DNA from: Motacilla alba alba
Taxonomy: Eukaryota > Chordata > Aves > Passeriformes > Motacillidae
Reading direction: 5' to 3'
Length of the DNA stretch: 64,000 bases
Assembly: GCF_015832195.1 (NCBI RefSeq)
Contig: NC_052046.1
Location: forward strand, 22,560,161 to 22,624,160
Shown: piece after piece, positions 49,813 through 63,000 of the stretch
Layout of the letters: every line of letters begins with the position of its first letter
Position numbering within the stretch: position 1 is the first letter of the stretch
Position numbers and translations under genes: made by a program
The notes under the pieces: model-generated
Told to the model about the DNA's origin: nothing
Databases searched by the model: none
The model's input: the letters and a program-made list of their open reading frames with translations, nothing else

Positions 49813-49959
49813 GTGGTGGAACAAAAAACTTAAAACTAGGAAGACTCAAGTTCAATTTCCTGTAATGCCACAACTTTCTGCACTAATGAAAGCAAATAAT
49901 TTAATCTGTACAGTCTTTGTTGTTGCATTCATACCAATCAGAGAGTGGCTGCATTCACT

Positions 49960-50265
49960 GAATCATAGAACAGCTTGGGTTGGAAGGGACTTGAAATCTC
50001 ATCAAGTTCCAAGCCCTCCACCACACGCAGGGACACTTTTTACTAGATCAGGTTGCTCAGAGCTCCATTCAACATGGCCTTGAACACTTCTCAGGATGTT
50101 GATCCATGACATCTCTGGGCAACTTGTTGCAGTGTTGCTACCTCAAAGTTCAAAGAATTTCTTCCAAATATGTAATTTAAACCCATCCACTTTCATTTTA
50201 AAGCTATTTCCCCTTCTCCTACCACAATATGCCCTTGCAAAAAATTTCTTCTCCAAGACTAAATG
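49960..50265 (-). mobile_element. CR1 LINE 3' fragment, - orientation
   Basis: The + strand reads AATCATAGAACAGCTTGGGT, then TGGAAGGGACTTGAAATCTC, the reverse complement of the CR1 3' terminus. CCCTTCTCCTACCACAATAT and GCCCTTGCAAAAAATTTCTT follow, which are CR1 3' UTR blocks. It lies about 150 bp beyond the LTR end and in the same orientation as JMY. The upper border is approximate. Confidence 0.92.
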
Positions 50266-51883
50266 TTCAAAAATCCCTAGACAACCTGTTGAACACAAAC
50301 GCTTTCTTCAAGTGAAGTCATATCATATCTTTGTTCTGAATTGTCATTTTTCTCAGCTAAAATCCAGATGTATTAATTTCTTGAGCATTTTAGTCTCTTC
50401 AAACAAATACTCTGTTTTTATCTTCTAGAATGTAGTAGCTAAATGGTTTGCCAGGAGGTATTTCAGTTCTACAAACATTATCTTTACAAGACCGCTACCA
50501 TTCTTTGCAAATATGGGATTCCCAGTCATGTTTCCCACATTCAAGTCTCTCTACTTAAGCCTTTTACATTCTCAGAACACACGATGTGTATCAGAGCAGA
50601 AGCTGGTTGTTGCTATCTTCCTATCACTGTACAGAGGCCCAGAGCTCTCTATACCTAGTCATACACCATCCCAAAGCACCAAGGCCATTAGATGTTCCTT
50701 ATTTCACTGCCCCCAAAAGCTCCAGACTCACAGTTCACTTTCATCCTGATGTATACTACAAGGAATCCTTCCTTTTCCTGTGCAGCCCCTAATACTTTAG
50801 CATATCAGACCAAACACTCACTCATTGACCAGACTGAGATCTCATTCAACAATAATTCACAGGTCTCCACAGGGAAAAAAATAGGATGTGCCACAAAAAG
50901 AAGATGCACAGTTACTCTAGGTGAAAATATTCAATATATTTCCAATTCATAGTGCTGGATTGTCTCATCAACTCTTGACTAAAGATGACAGCAGCCTGAT
51001 AAACTCAGGTCTTCAGACAACTCTTGGATTTCCAAATCGAAAGAGCACTGAAATGCAGTAAACCTATTTTTATGCTCTGGGTCTTGCATATACTCTCTCT
51101 TCCCTGCAGATCAAGCTGTCTTCTACAGAGGCTCCTAAAATAGACACATAGTCTATCAGCCTTACAAACCTACCAGCCTTTGCAGTGCTAAAGCTGTGAG
51201 CTCTGGATAACCTTTTCATAACAGCACCATCAGTTTAGCCAAATTTTGCTGAAACATTTGAAAAGTTGTCCTAAAACAATCATCTAATTGCTAGAACACA
51301 CATTAACATTAGTATGACAAAGTTCTTTGCATCAAATGTCCATATGATAGCAAAGTTTAAAAGAGAATTTGAAACATTGTTACTTTTGAGATGCCATAAA
51401 ATCCAATAAATGTGGATTTTTTTACCTGCTAAGGCATTTAAGCACAGTTTCATGCATGAACTCTTTTCTCAGGAAAACCATAACTAGCACAGCCCCCCAC
51501 TGGAAGACTGCCTTAGTAATTAAGGTAAGCAGACAAAGAGTGCAACGCAATCGTCCAGCTACCCATATATTTACTAATTGTCAGACACCTTCCATCTGGA
51601 ATGTCAGAACTATTCTGAAAAGGTGGTCATGCCTCAGAGCTAAGCTGCAGAGATTATATAGCAGCCAATTTCTGTCCTATCCTTTCTCTTCATTTTACTC
51701 ATCCCAGTGGATGGCTGTAAACAGTAACAGCAAAAACCATCTTTCTGGTTGACTAACCAGGAAAGGTGAACAGAAATCATACATAAGCGGGACAAAACTC
51801 ACCACAACTACATTGCAACATCATTTGTCTAACACCGCTTTTCTGTGTGCTTTAATTTTCTACTTACTGGCATGAAAACTTAC

Positions 51884-52053
51884 CTCCTCTTTCAGCGCAT
51901 GTTTCTTCTGCTCCAAACAGATTTCTTTAGCACGCATCAACTGCAAAGTCTCCTTAGAAACCGCATACTGAAGCTTTTCCATACGTTCCACTGCTGCTGC
52001 CCATGCTGCCTTACCAAATTTTTTCTGGTCTGCTCGCATTCGATCATACACAG
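51884..52053 (-). CDS. JMY: JMY coding exon: AVYDRMRADQKKFG
   Basis: The exon has 170 bases. The first two complete an alanine codon (G from the previous exon), then VYDRMRADQKKFGKAAWAAA, VERMEKLQYAVSKETLQLMR and AKEICLEQKKHALKEE. The acceptor is TTTCTGTAG and the donor is the strong GTAAGT. WHAMM has the equivalent KRFGQAAWATAIPRLEKLQ and ETLQLMRAKELCL, so the exon belongs to the conserved JMY/WHAMM helical domain. The open frame continues upstream to 52216, but that part is intron. Confidence 0.96.
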
Positions 52054-53870
52054 CTACAGAAAGGAAAAGAGGCAGGCATCTTACTAGTCTACTCTTCAAA
52101 CCACTAGTGATCCTGCTGCAAAGAAAATGCACACATTGGTACTTAATAAAAATCTCATTAATACAATATTTGGTCTTGAACTGGATCCCAAAATTTCCCC
52201 ACTTCTGTAAACACAAATTATCAGCTACTAAAGTCTCCAGCTTACCTTAATAACATTTATACTACAGTCATAAATTAAAGTTAATCTGAAGAGTGAAAAA
52301 AACCACTATTTAAAACAAAGATTTCAGCTTAACTTCAAGTGCAATTCTGTAAGAACACTGCAAGAAATTACACACATCTTTTAAATCAAACACAACATCT
52401 TTTAACTCAACATGCAGAAGGCCCTTGCCTGATTCAGATTTACTATTCCTGGGCCCCAGATAACATCTAGGGAGACACATACAAGATTTTCACCATTGTT
52501 AATACACAGGTCATGTGATACTGTACGTAGCTTTGCAAAGCAAAAGCCACAAAAGTAATGGAAGCAAAGGGGTGGCATTAAGTCACCACATGCTATTGCA
52601 GGCTGCTCTTAGGTAATAAGAAGCACCTTTATGTTCTCCTGTCTTTTTCCTCTGCCATCTGTTCATATTTGGGTATGTAAGACTACCCTGTGATCAGCAG
52701 GAGGCCAAGAAAAACCCCAAACACAAAAACCAAGTAAATAACCTGTATTTTAAAGATCTACGCTGTAATCAGCCTTCAGGCATGTCACTTTCCACTGGTT
52801 TTCCCCCAAATCCTGACTGCTGTGCATAAAAAAATCATGTGAACAAAACCAACAAGTAAATATCTATAAATACGCATCAACTAGTAGTGCATCTTACTGG
52901 CTGCCTTTGTCATACTAGAAAAGGAGCAAAGCTGATTAATACATTTAGAATTTCCTCCAATTAGATTTATTCCAATATGCTTTAACCTATTAAGTCATCC
53001 AGTCAGAATAAGGTGAAATTTCACATTAGTCACAGAACAGAGTAAATTTGCAGTGCCTGCATTTCTTGAGTCAGATGTAGCAGTCATGCACAGAGATGAC
53101 AAGAGACCTACCAGTCTAAAAAAGATTTCTCCTGTGGATCTTGCACAATCACTATCACCAAGGCAAAGAAAGAAACAGGGACCTGCAGTTAGGCAGGGGA
53201 GGACACCAGGACAAACTTTGTCAGTGAACTAGAAAAAGGTCTGTTTGCCCTATTAAACTGGTTATTTAAGTTGAAATGGTACAAGGATGAGAGCACGGGT
53301 GTATATACCAAGTCATCTGACCTTGCTTTACTGCACCACTTTTTACTAAAACCATCACATTCTTCAAACATAGAAAAGCCAAGGTTATATCCAGGAAGGC
53401 TTCTGAACAACAGAGCAGCTTTCACTGAGTAGTTAAACTGAGCTGTTGATTAATCTTTAGTTATGAAAAAAATTACTGAAAGGCAAGGAAGACTAGAAAA
53501 GGAAATCAGCTAAAAGACAATTAACATTTACTATAGGAGTCTGCCATATCCAGTGTGGAAAACAAAAACCACCAAGACTCTATGCTCCTAAATCCTTTCC
53601 AAATACAGAGTACCACTAATACAATTACATTGAGAACACGGCTGTAAAACTTCTACCTAAATTTCTATTCTGTTCATTGCTGATGATGTTCTGAAAAGGT
53701 TTACAAGTGAAAGATTCAAACTGATACAGAAGAAAAAACAAATAGGAATGGCAACTCCATTTTCCTCATGAAGAACTGATGAAAAAATAACTCACGGTAC
53801 AACACAGAACATAGTAAACATTAAATAATTTAATTTTTATGTGATGGTTAGGATAACAGGAAATAACTAC
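52054..53870 (-). other. JMY: JMY intron
   Basis: The intron is phase 1, with donor GTAGTT and acceptor TTTCTGTAG. No transposon was recognised. The - strand frame at 53189-53425 has no family resemblance. Confidence 0.9.
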
Positions 53871-54021
53871 CTTTTTGTGTTTTAGCTGTTATTTCAAAAT
53901 ATTTAACTGTAAGATCTTGAATAGATAGCACAGCCATGTGAGCTTTTTTCTGCCAATCAGCATCTTCTTTTCGCAGACTCTCAATTCTTCTGGGGCCCAA
54001 GTAGTCATTCTCTATTGAGAT
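53871..54021 (-). CDS. JMY: JMY coding exon: NDYLGPRRIESLRKEDADW, first in window
   Basis: The exon has 50 codons plus one base: ISIENDYLGPRRIESLRKED, then ADWQKKAHMAVLSIQDLTVK and YFEITAKTQK plus G. The acceptor is TTTATTTTCAG and the donor is GTAGTT. It corresponds to about residue 419 onward of the 988-residue mammalian protein (from memory), where the sequence is ISMENDYLGPRRIESLKKED. The paralogue WHAMM has DLGPRRVVALEKEAEEW and SIQDITVNYF at the same place. Upstream exons, encoding the N-terminal WHAMM/JMY domain and the p300-binding region, were not found before the window end. The eight JMY exons in the window join without frame conflict into 570 residues. Confidence 0.96.
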
Positions 54022-57000
54022 CTGAAAATAAATCAGCCCATAATTAAAAATACAATTAATTGCAGCTATTCTTGCCAACAGCAAACATTCTCAAGGCTAA
54101 GAAAGAAAATGCAAAAAATGGAGATAAAACTACCATCACAGTTTCTACTGAACAGGAAAAAACTCTTGGGAAGCACTCCTTCCTCTTGAAAAAGTACATC
54201 CATCTTTCATAATTATTGTTCTTATTGGACGCAAAAAACCCACATATATAAGTTTGATTTGTCAGCATATTTTTATTATAGATCTTATTACCTGCAGGTT
54301 ACATGCATGCCTCATGCTTCATCCAGGCTTTCTTCCAGCCTGGACTATTTCATTCCGAAGTAAATAAATGCTCTTCGATCAGAATGAAGCTGGCAACCAG
54401 GGTTGTCCTGGGGTAGCGCTAAGTGATCATCAACATTTTAGAAGTTCTTTGTTATTGACGACTTTAAAAGCATATTTTCCTAGTGCCTGGGAGCTCAAAC
54501 ATTCTTTCATTGCCAAGATCAAGGCAATTTTATTCTGAGGTCCCAGCTACCCGAAGCAAATAAACACTTGGGAGTTTGTTTTACAATTTATAAATACATA
54601 GCTTTCTCTCCCAAACATGACAATTTTTACACACCTGTCACACTACAACAACAGACTACGTATCTTGCATAATAATTAAAAATTTAAGCCTGCTTATGCA
54701 ATACCAAAGTAATAATGATTAATATTTTTCATATTTATCACTCAAGAAGACATCTTAATAGTACAGGCAAAACTGAACAAAACCAAAAGTTCTCATAACT
54801 TTGTACGTCCCTGAATACTTCAACCTGAACTTCTAATGCCTCAAGTATTAATCTTGTCAAAAAGCTTCAATTTGGTGTAAACAGCCATTCCACTCTATAG
54901 TTCAATTGCAGATGAAAGGTTTTTAAGTGACTGTTCAGGACCTACTTCTGCATACCCACTTGTCCTTGTCTCTCAGATGGATGATTTTCACAAGTAAAAA
55001 CAAAGAGATGCCTTCTGAATACTTGTTCATTCCTTCAAAAACACTTAATGGACATTAGTAAGGTATTTGAATCTACTTCTTATAGATTTCCAAAACTCCG
55101 AGAAAGGCAACGGATGAAGCATCATGTGGACAAGTAGTAAGTGAATAACACTTACTAGATACATTGTAACATGTCATGCTATGGAGAACATATGTACCAT
55201 GTCTCCCACAGGCAATACTTAAGAGCGGACAGACAGGTTTCCAAAAAAATACTGAACTGTAGACACATATATATACACACACATCAGTGAATTACACACT
55301 GGTGAAATTAATGCTTTCCATTTACACAGAACTTTGAAACAACAAATTCATTTGTGAAGCAGGATAGAAAGCAACACAGTTAAAAGTCATCCTTTTCTGC
55401 TCCTTGGTAGAGATGAGGTAACTTGACAGTGAATAGACAATGGATCACTGATAATGTGAGTAAGGTTCTTATTAGACATGAGTTCTAGGAGATTAAGCCT
55501 CAAAGTAACATTTTTCCATAAAGTTTTTTCTGCCAAATATTATTCACACACAGTTCAAGCTAAAGAGTTTTATGATTGCATAATATAATTGTATCTTCGT
55601 TCCCCAGGGCAAATATTTACAAGTAACATAAAGGGAAGCATCTTTTCATTATCCACAATCCCAAGTATGTCATCCATATATCATAATTAGCACTGAAGAT
55701 ACTTATAAAGCAACATAGAGAAAATCCATGAAGTCGTAGCTTTAATCAACTGCATGAACAAGAACAGATCAACAACTTGCCTTTAGGTTGCAGGAACAGT
55801 GGCATGCTTAACAGAAGTGTAAAAGGAGCCCCAGAAAGCTAAAATGGATAGAAACTTTTCCCTAATGTTGTTTGATCTGCCTTCATGCTTGCCCACACCT
55901 ACACATCTAGCCAGACAGTCAAACTCTTAGAACATGGTTCTTAAATATCTTGCAGTACAATCAAAAAAACCAAAGGTACAGCTAATGTTCTTGTTTGGAC
56001 TTCGCATTCTGCAGCTTGGATAAGGGACACACACACAGAGTATTAACTTTCTGGCTCTGAAGATAGGAAATAATGGAGGATGGATGTGCTGGTTTGGCTG
56101 GATTAATATTCTTCGTATTAGCTGGTGTGGGCTCTGTTTTGGAATTGTACTGCAAATAGTCTTAGTAATACAGGCATATTTTAGCTACTGCTAAACAGTG
56201 CTGACACAGAAGCCAAGGCCTTTTCTGCTTCTCATCCCACTCCACTAGAGAGGAGACTGCGGGTTCACAAGAAGTTGGAAAGGGACACAAGTGGGAAAGC
56301 TGACCCTAGCTGACCAACAGAGACATTCTATGCCACAGAGCACTGTGCTCAGCAATAAAGCTGAGGGAAGCAGGTAATGTTCAGAGGGATGGGTGTTTGT
56401 CTTTCTAAGTCACTGTTACCCTGCACTATTGCAGATACCTGAACACCTGCCTGCCCGAGGAAACAGTGAATGAATTCCCTGTTTTGCTTTGCTTCACGTG
56501 GTTAGCTTTTGCTTTGCATATTAAACTGTCTTTATCTCAACTCATGAGTTTTCTCAGTTTTACTCTTCCGATTCTCTTCCCACCACCACTGAGCTAGAGT
56601 GAGCAAGAAGTTGTGTGGGGTTTAGCTGATGGTCACGGTTCAACTATGACAAAGAATGAGGTTCTCACGATAACAAAGGCAGCATCCAGTGTAAAGGTGA
56701 AGACAGAATCTAGGTACAAGTGGGGAACTGTCTTTGACAGGTGAAATATCCCACATGCTTTCTTAATAAAGTTGAATGGTTAGAAGCTAAGGATGAACCT
56801 TAAACTGAAAAGACTGTTCCCTTCACTTTTGAAGCTGTTGGACCAGACTAGCCCAGCCACAACCTCTCCACAGCTATGCCAGCCTGAGAGAACTAAGGTT
56901 CAAGGTGACAAATTCCAAATGAGAAAGTTCAAGAATAAGCTTCCAGGCTGGAGTAACAATCCCCAGTCACAAAGATCTTGGTTACTCTTTGGATACATGA

Positions 57001-60000
57001 AAGACCGGATCTAATTTTGGGAAAAGCAGACTTGTCAAAAGGTGACTCCAGAACAGTAGTCTATTAATAGAGTCTGCACTGCCTCCTTGAAGACAGCTTC
57101 CACCTGTGTTTCTATTAGGTCAATGACTTTCTGAGTGGCAGCAAACTTTAGGAGCTCCTTTGGTGCCTCAGATCTAGCTGGCTACTGCTCCCTATTTCTC
57201 ACTTCAGGCTTGAGATGTTCCTGCCCAAGCTTGCTCTGCTGGGTTTGCTTGACGTATACATGCCCCATGGCCTTTTGAGAGTCACTCCATTGACCTGAAG
57301 GCGATGTAATGCTCCCTGTGGGAAAACCAATCTCTTGCCATCCAGCCACTTCATTCCACCTGATTCAATTTTGCCATCAAAAAGTAAAAATGAAAAATAG
57401 TTATTAAAAAGAAACAATCAAGAAAACTGCAGTAGGAAAGAAAATAGTGATTGCAACCTTTCCAAAGGTAATTACGGTCATCCTTTATAATCAAAACCAA
57501 GTAACTATGACAAACTAGAAGACAGAGGGCAGACAAAAAGATACCTCTAGCCATGCACCTGGCATACTTTGGGAAAACATATTAAAAAAAGACAGCCATA
57601 TTATGAGTGCCCATACTGACAGCACCAACAATTTAGAAGAATTACCAGTTCTCAAGTGCAACCTAGCTAGAGAATTACTGTAATCTACTGGTCATTAATT
57701 AAAGTTATGCTTATCATCCTTTCCAGGCAGGACACAGAATCTCCAGAGAAAAACAGAAATGAAGAACTGAGACATGGGGGTGAAATATATATGGTCCCCC
57801 TTGTCAAACAGCCGCCTGGGCATTATATCTCAGAGTCCAACAAAATGTCACTAGAGAAAATCGATACAAATATATATTAAATCATAATATTCCATTTAAA
57901 TAATATGACTGTGGTACATTTATATAAGAGAGAAATTATTCATAGCATATGTTATCACAGGAAATAGAAAGTAAGCCCATGCGGGGGGGAAGAGCTTAAA
58001 TGAAGACTACAGCTGCAATAGAGGGAAAAGTTGGGGAGTAAAGATAAGGAACATGCCTCTGGAGCTGGAAGTTTATGAAATGGGAGGTTTTCTCCCCACC
58101 TGCAAACACCCCCAGGACAGAAGTGACCACTCCCTCATTTTGTCCTAGCTAAGAATTTAAAAAGGAAAAGGGAGTAGCCATGGACTATTAAACATCAACA
58201 TGAACAGGCTTGTGAGTCTTGAAGACTTTGTTTTCTATATTCTCTTCAATAATTAATCACCTTGATGTAAGACAACAACTCTCATTATGGAATTAAAGGA
58301 AGCTCTTACATGCTTCTGCATTCCATTATTGTTTGCAATATGTGCATAATCTGTATGCTTGATTTTGCTCACCTTTATGATGCAAGCATCTTCAGTTTTT
58401 ATAGCTCATAAAAGAGATGTCATTTTAGAGACTAAACAAATAATTTTTAAATTACTATTACCCATGCTAAATATGACTAAAAGAAGGCAAAGAATAATTA
58501 AAAAGTGCTGTCATCTAATGACATTTCTTGTGAAATTGTGTATCTAGTTTCAAATTAATATTTTTAGTTAAAAATTAAGAAGCTCTAATGCAGCTGAAGT
58601 TTCTTCCTAATCTAAAAGGCTCTGCAGTTACCTAATATTTTTTCAAAGTGAGCTTTTGGCCTGGAATTGCTCATTTGGACTCAAAAGTTTAGAAGAAAGC
58701 CTGATCTACAGAAAAACCTCTCATCTCACAACTAGATGAGAAGCCAAATCTACAGTTAGTCTTCTACTCATCACTTTATCAATAAAACAATCCAGCTATT
58801 CTTCCTTTTAAAATCCTATATTCTCCTGGAAAGGAATCCAAGCTTCATGGTAAGATTTGCTATGATTTTTTTCCCCAATGATGAAACTTGCTTTTGCAGA
58901 CTTTCATGTTTTACAAGTTTTACTTCAAATGATGCTTTGAAGCTAAGAAAATTATGACAGCTTTCACAGAAGTGGTTGTCGCAAAACACAGAAGAAGGGA
59001 TTAGAAACAGCAGAAGCCATTAACTTCAACACATTGCACAAACACCTACTTTCATCAGCAATTGCTTCAGACTAATGGAACATAAAAGAACACACCTCAA
59101 TGCTGTATTGATATATTTCTGAAGGAGAACAAATGAATTCTTCAGAGAAAACAAACTGAAAGGAGGCTCCTAAACTAGCCCATAAGCAAATGAGGATGAA
59201 TCAACAGAGGCAATGCTGTACTGGAAATATCCTTCTCTGGAACAGTTGGCAAATTATGGTTAAGTTCTGAAGAGACTGAAGCAAGCATATTGAGAGAAAA
59301 TACGAGCAACAGGCCTGAAACAATGGGATACACACATATTATACATCTACTAAGTGAAGGTCTTTAATACTTTCCATGTTTTTTTCTGGATAATGGACAA
59401 GATTGACAGAAGTAAGATTTGGCCCAGGCCATGTAATAACTTAGGCAGGGATATGTCACATCTCTCTAGCTCCCTTTGTTATCCTTCTCCTGGATGGACT
59501 TGTAATAGGTAGAAAAGGAGAAAAATGTGACATGTAACAGCAGGTCAGTTAATTATAAGAACAAAAAAACCAGTAAGCTGAGTGAGTAGTGCAGTGAGGA
59601 GTGACAGTGGCAAAACACAAAACGGAAATAGCTTTATACATAAAAGCGTCTTTCAGACCAAAGGCTCAGCTATCTGCCTTCTCCAAGAGGTCAAACAAGC
59701 AAGTCCAACCACAGCCTGCTAGACATAGCCAGAAAACACGCATTTCAGCATCTAGTCAGAGACTTCTCAAAATTAGTCTTACTTTCTTGTTGACGTTTTT
59801 AATTTAACTGTGCTCCCAGCTGTTAACACAAACCCAATATTCTTTCCCCAAATAAGTTATAACTCTGTACATACAGCTCTACATATATTAGGTGAAAGCA
59901 TTCAACTTTGAAAAGGGCTTTACAGTTTTACCCTAAGAAATATGGACATGAACTTCAATGCTAATACATAAGAACCCATTTAGTTTGCATAGTCTAGATT

Positions 60001-63000
60001 CCTCAAAATATCCGGCACCTGGACTAAAACACAAACTGCAGCAGTTTTGATTATCTTAAAACACAGGAGAACAACATATACAATTCAGTCAAGACTGTAA
60101 AGGAAGCAATAAACCGAAAGGTAACAAGATGTTAGGACATACAGAAAGAAGACTGAACAGTAATGTCACTCTGCTGCGAAGTGCAGTCGTGAATGTTTTT
60201 GCCAGAATGACGGAGAATGTGGAAAAACTAAGAAGTAGTCAGAAGAGAAAAATCATAGAAGATTCAGGTTAGGGCAAGCATAAGAGGAAAGACTGGGTTT
60301 GTTTAACTGGTACTTCTTCCCAAGACACATAAAGAATTTATGTATTAAAACACTAAGCTACAATATTTTATATTGGCAATTAAAGCTAAACAGTGTACCC
60401 AGCATTACGCCTACCTTATTCATTCATCTGTATAGCATAAAACCTTTCTATATGTTTCAGCTTCACTGACTGAGACCTAGACTAAAACAGAGTTCACCTT
60501 CAAAAAGAAAGCTTTTATTTTTCAGAAAAAATATTTTTAAGAAGACATGTTCTACTAGTTATTTGAAAATGTTGTTTAAGCCAAGTTAACTCAAAGACAA
60601 GTGCAATGTCTGTTACAGAATGTCTGTTTCCAGACATTCTAGATTCTGTTTGTGGAAGAAAATGATTGGATGGATTTTTAAATCTTCAGTTAAAAAAAAT
60701 GTAATATATGCGACAGACAAAATCTTAAGCATATATTTCAAGAGTTCATCAAAATATGGTTGACATCTTTTATATACAGATATACTGAAAAAAGAGAAAT
60801 AGCCATGAATGTAGATACTGGAAATAACTGTAACAACTAGCAAATAAAGCCTGATAAGTTTCAGTATGAAGTCAGAAAAATATGACGCAAGCTCACAAAA
60901 AGGGTTTTTTTCCCAGAGCACTACTAAAAAAGAAGTACTAAAAAGTACTAGATTTCAAACAATTTAGATATTCAGGTAAAACATCTTTTTGTAAACTTTA
61001 GACTCAGCGAATTTTTCAACCTCTGAATGCCTTCAGTCCCTCTCCTTGACCTGACAGTTTGAATAACATTGCATCAAAGTCTCCTCCTTTTCCCTCTTTC
61101 CCTATCTCCAACACTGCAAAGGGGAAAAAAACCAAAACAACATACATTTCTAGGTTTCCCCCTCCTTGACTCTAATCCTCAGGGACACAAAATTTAGTAT
61201 TTCCTGCATGTTCACCAGCCTTTCAAAGTTCCATCAAGATGGCTTTTTGAATGGACACACTGATTCTGCATTTTTCTGCACTATTTTCTCCATTACTAGC
61301 ACTTGAGGAAAAAAAAATGAAGAGGTACAGATACATCACTAACTCCCAAATTCTTTTACAGGCACCCTAAGCTGACGGTTAATCTCAATTATTAATAACC
61401 AGTGATGAGTCTCTTTCTGAACACATATATATTTCGTGTCCACAGTTAAATTGTAGAAATTATTGCCACAAAGCATGTAAAGGTGTATTAAGAGTTTGTT
61501 TCTGCTTTATTTGTAAGTTGTTTTAAAGCACCACAGGTTCACTTAGGTACCACTATTTTCTCTACTTTCTACCCCTTAACATTCATGATTTCTTTATCCT
61601 TCTGATCTTTGATTAATCACATGCTTTCCAAACTAAGGCTATCCAATTCTTTTACTTGGGCCTAGCACTGATGATGCTTAGTAGAGAAACAGCCTTACGT
61701 TCCATACTCTCATTATTCTGAAACTGTGCTATGTTTCTGAGAGGAAGAAACTAAAACTGTGACATTCAAGATGCAAATATACTATGGATGTATACCAAAG
61801 TATGATGTTTTCTATTTGGCACTTGGCAAAAGTGCCATTTTGCTACGTTTGGCAGCAAACTCAAGATAAATCTCACACATTTTTCCTCAAGAGTAGTAGT
61901 TAGTTAATTAGGCACACACAAATATGCATATATGTTTTTTGGAGGTTGTCATCAACCTTCTGCATATGAATTAATTTTTAGTTACTGAAATTTCACCTAC
62001 CATTTTATAATCCAAACCAGCTTTTTGTACGTCGACTTTTAAAAACACTAAACAATAGTCCTTTCAGCATTCTAACATAATCAAATTTTTCTTACAAGTC
62101 TTATTAACCACTTTTATAGCTGAATACCTAGAGCAACCTTGTACTCTATTCATTTTGCAGACAAGCAGATTTAACCAATCAGATACACACCACAGTTTTG
62201 TAGTCAGCTACCTCTTACCAGGAACTAAGTTTCAGTAAATGATTTAGGGTACCAGCCTGCTTTCTATCAGATCGACTCTTTGGAACTTTTTTCTATTTTT
62301 TTGGGGGGGAAGTCCATAAAGTCCTGACTTTAAGTCAGCAAAATGTTCTATTCTGAGTTCATATAATAGTCTAGAGGATTTATAGTCCATACTGTAAACA
62401 GAGACTGACATACAATCCTTTTGAATCAAACTATAAAGACAATTAGCATAATTCACCATATTGCATCATATTCTCAAATAAGCAAGCAATAATTTCCCTG
62501 AAGTTTCTGACCATTTTGCATAAACTCAGATTTCTTCTCCAGTTTACGGGTTTTTCAAAAGCTATGTTTATTTAAGTATTATTCCTAATGATGTGAGGAC
62601 ACACCTTCACCTGCAAATAGATTAAAAAAAAAAGTTAAAAATCCTTTGATGTTTTACAGTTTCTCCAAAACATCCTTATGTGATTAGAGACTTTTCAAAA
62701 AAAGATATTCTGTAAGTACCTTTAAAAGTAATTCTCTCAGTTTTTCAGCTGTTCTCATCGCTAAGTTTCTTCTCCCTTGAACTTGTTTCATACTTCATTA
62801 AACTATTTTTTAACCAAAATTTTACATGTTCAATACAGTGTAATTTATTTCTAAATACTTAATTTTGCATAAATCACAGTTAAATTAGTCAAAAAGTTCA
62901 CTACTGCAATTCACCATCATATACTAAACAAAGGAATTCACACATAGTTGAGCTAGGATTTTATTTTAATACACCAGAATCTGCATAAGCAAGCTTGAGA

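Larger units (their letters stand above)
46531..51883 (-). other. JMY: JMY intron with solo LTR and CR1
   Basis: This phase 0 intron has donor GTAAGT and acceptor TTGATTTAG. It holds a degenerate minisatellite (46973-47055), a solo LTR (49225-49812, antisense to JMY) and a CR1 fragment (49960-50265). The open frames overlapping the LTR (49195-49661) and those at 50443-50952 and 51456-51752 are not recognised as genes. Confidence 0.88.

Noticed and set aside
49225..56651. The two LTRs as ends of a single provirus
   Set aside because: Conserved JMY exons (51884-52053 and 53871-54021) lie between them and no retroviral genes were seen.
60613..60921. 102-codon - strand frame with hydrophobic segments
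   Set aside because: It does not match JMY upstream exons or any family I recognise, and lies in AT-rich intron without coding signs.
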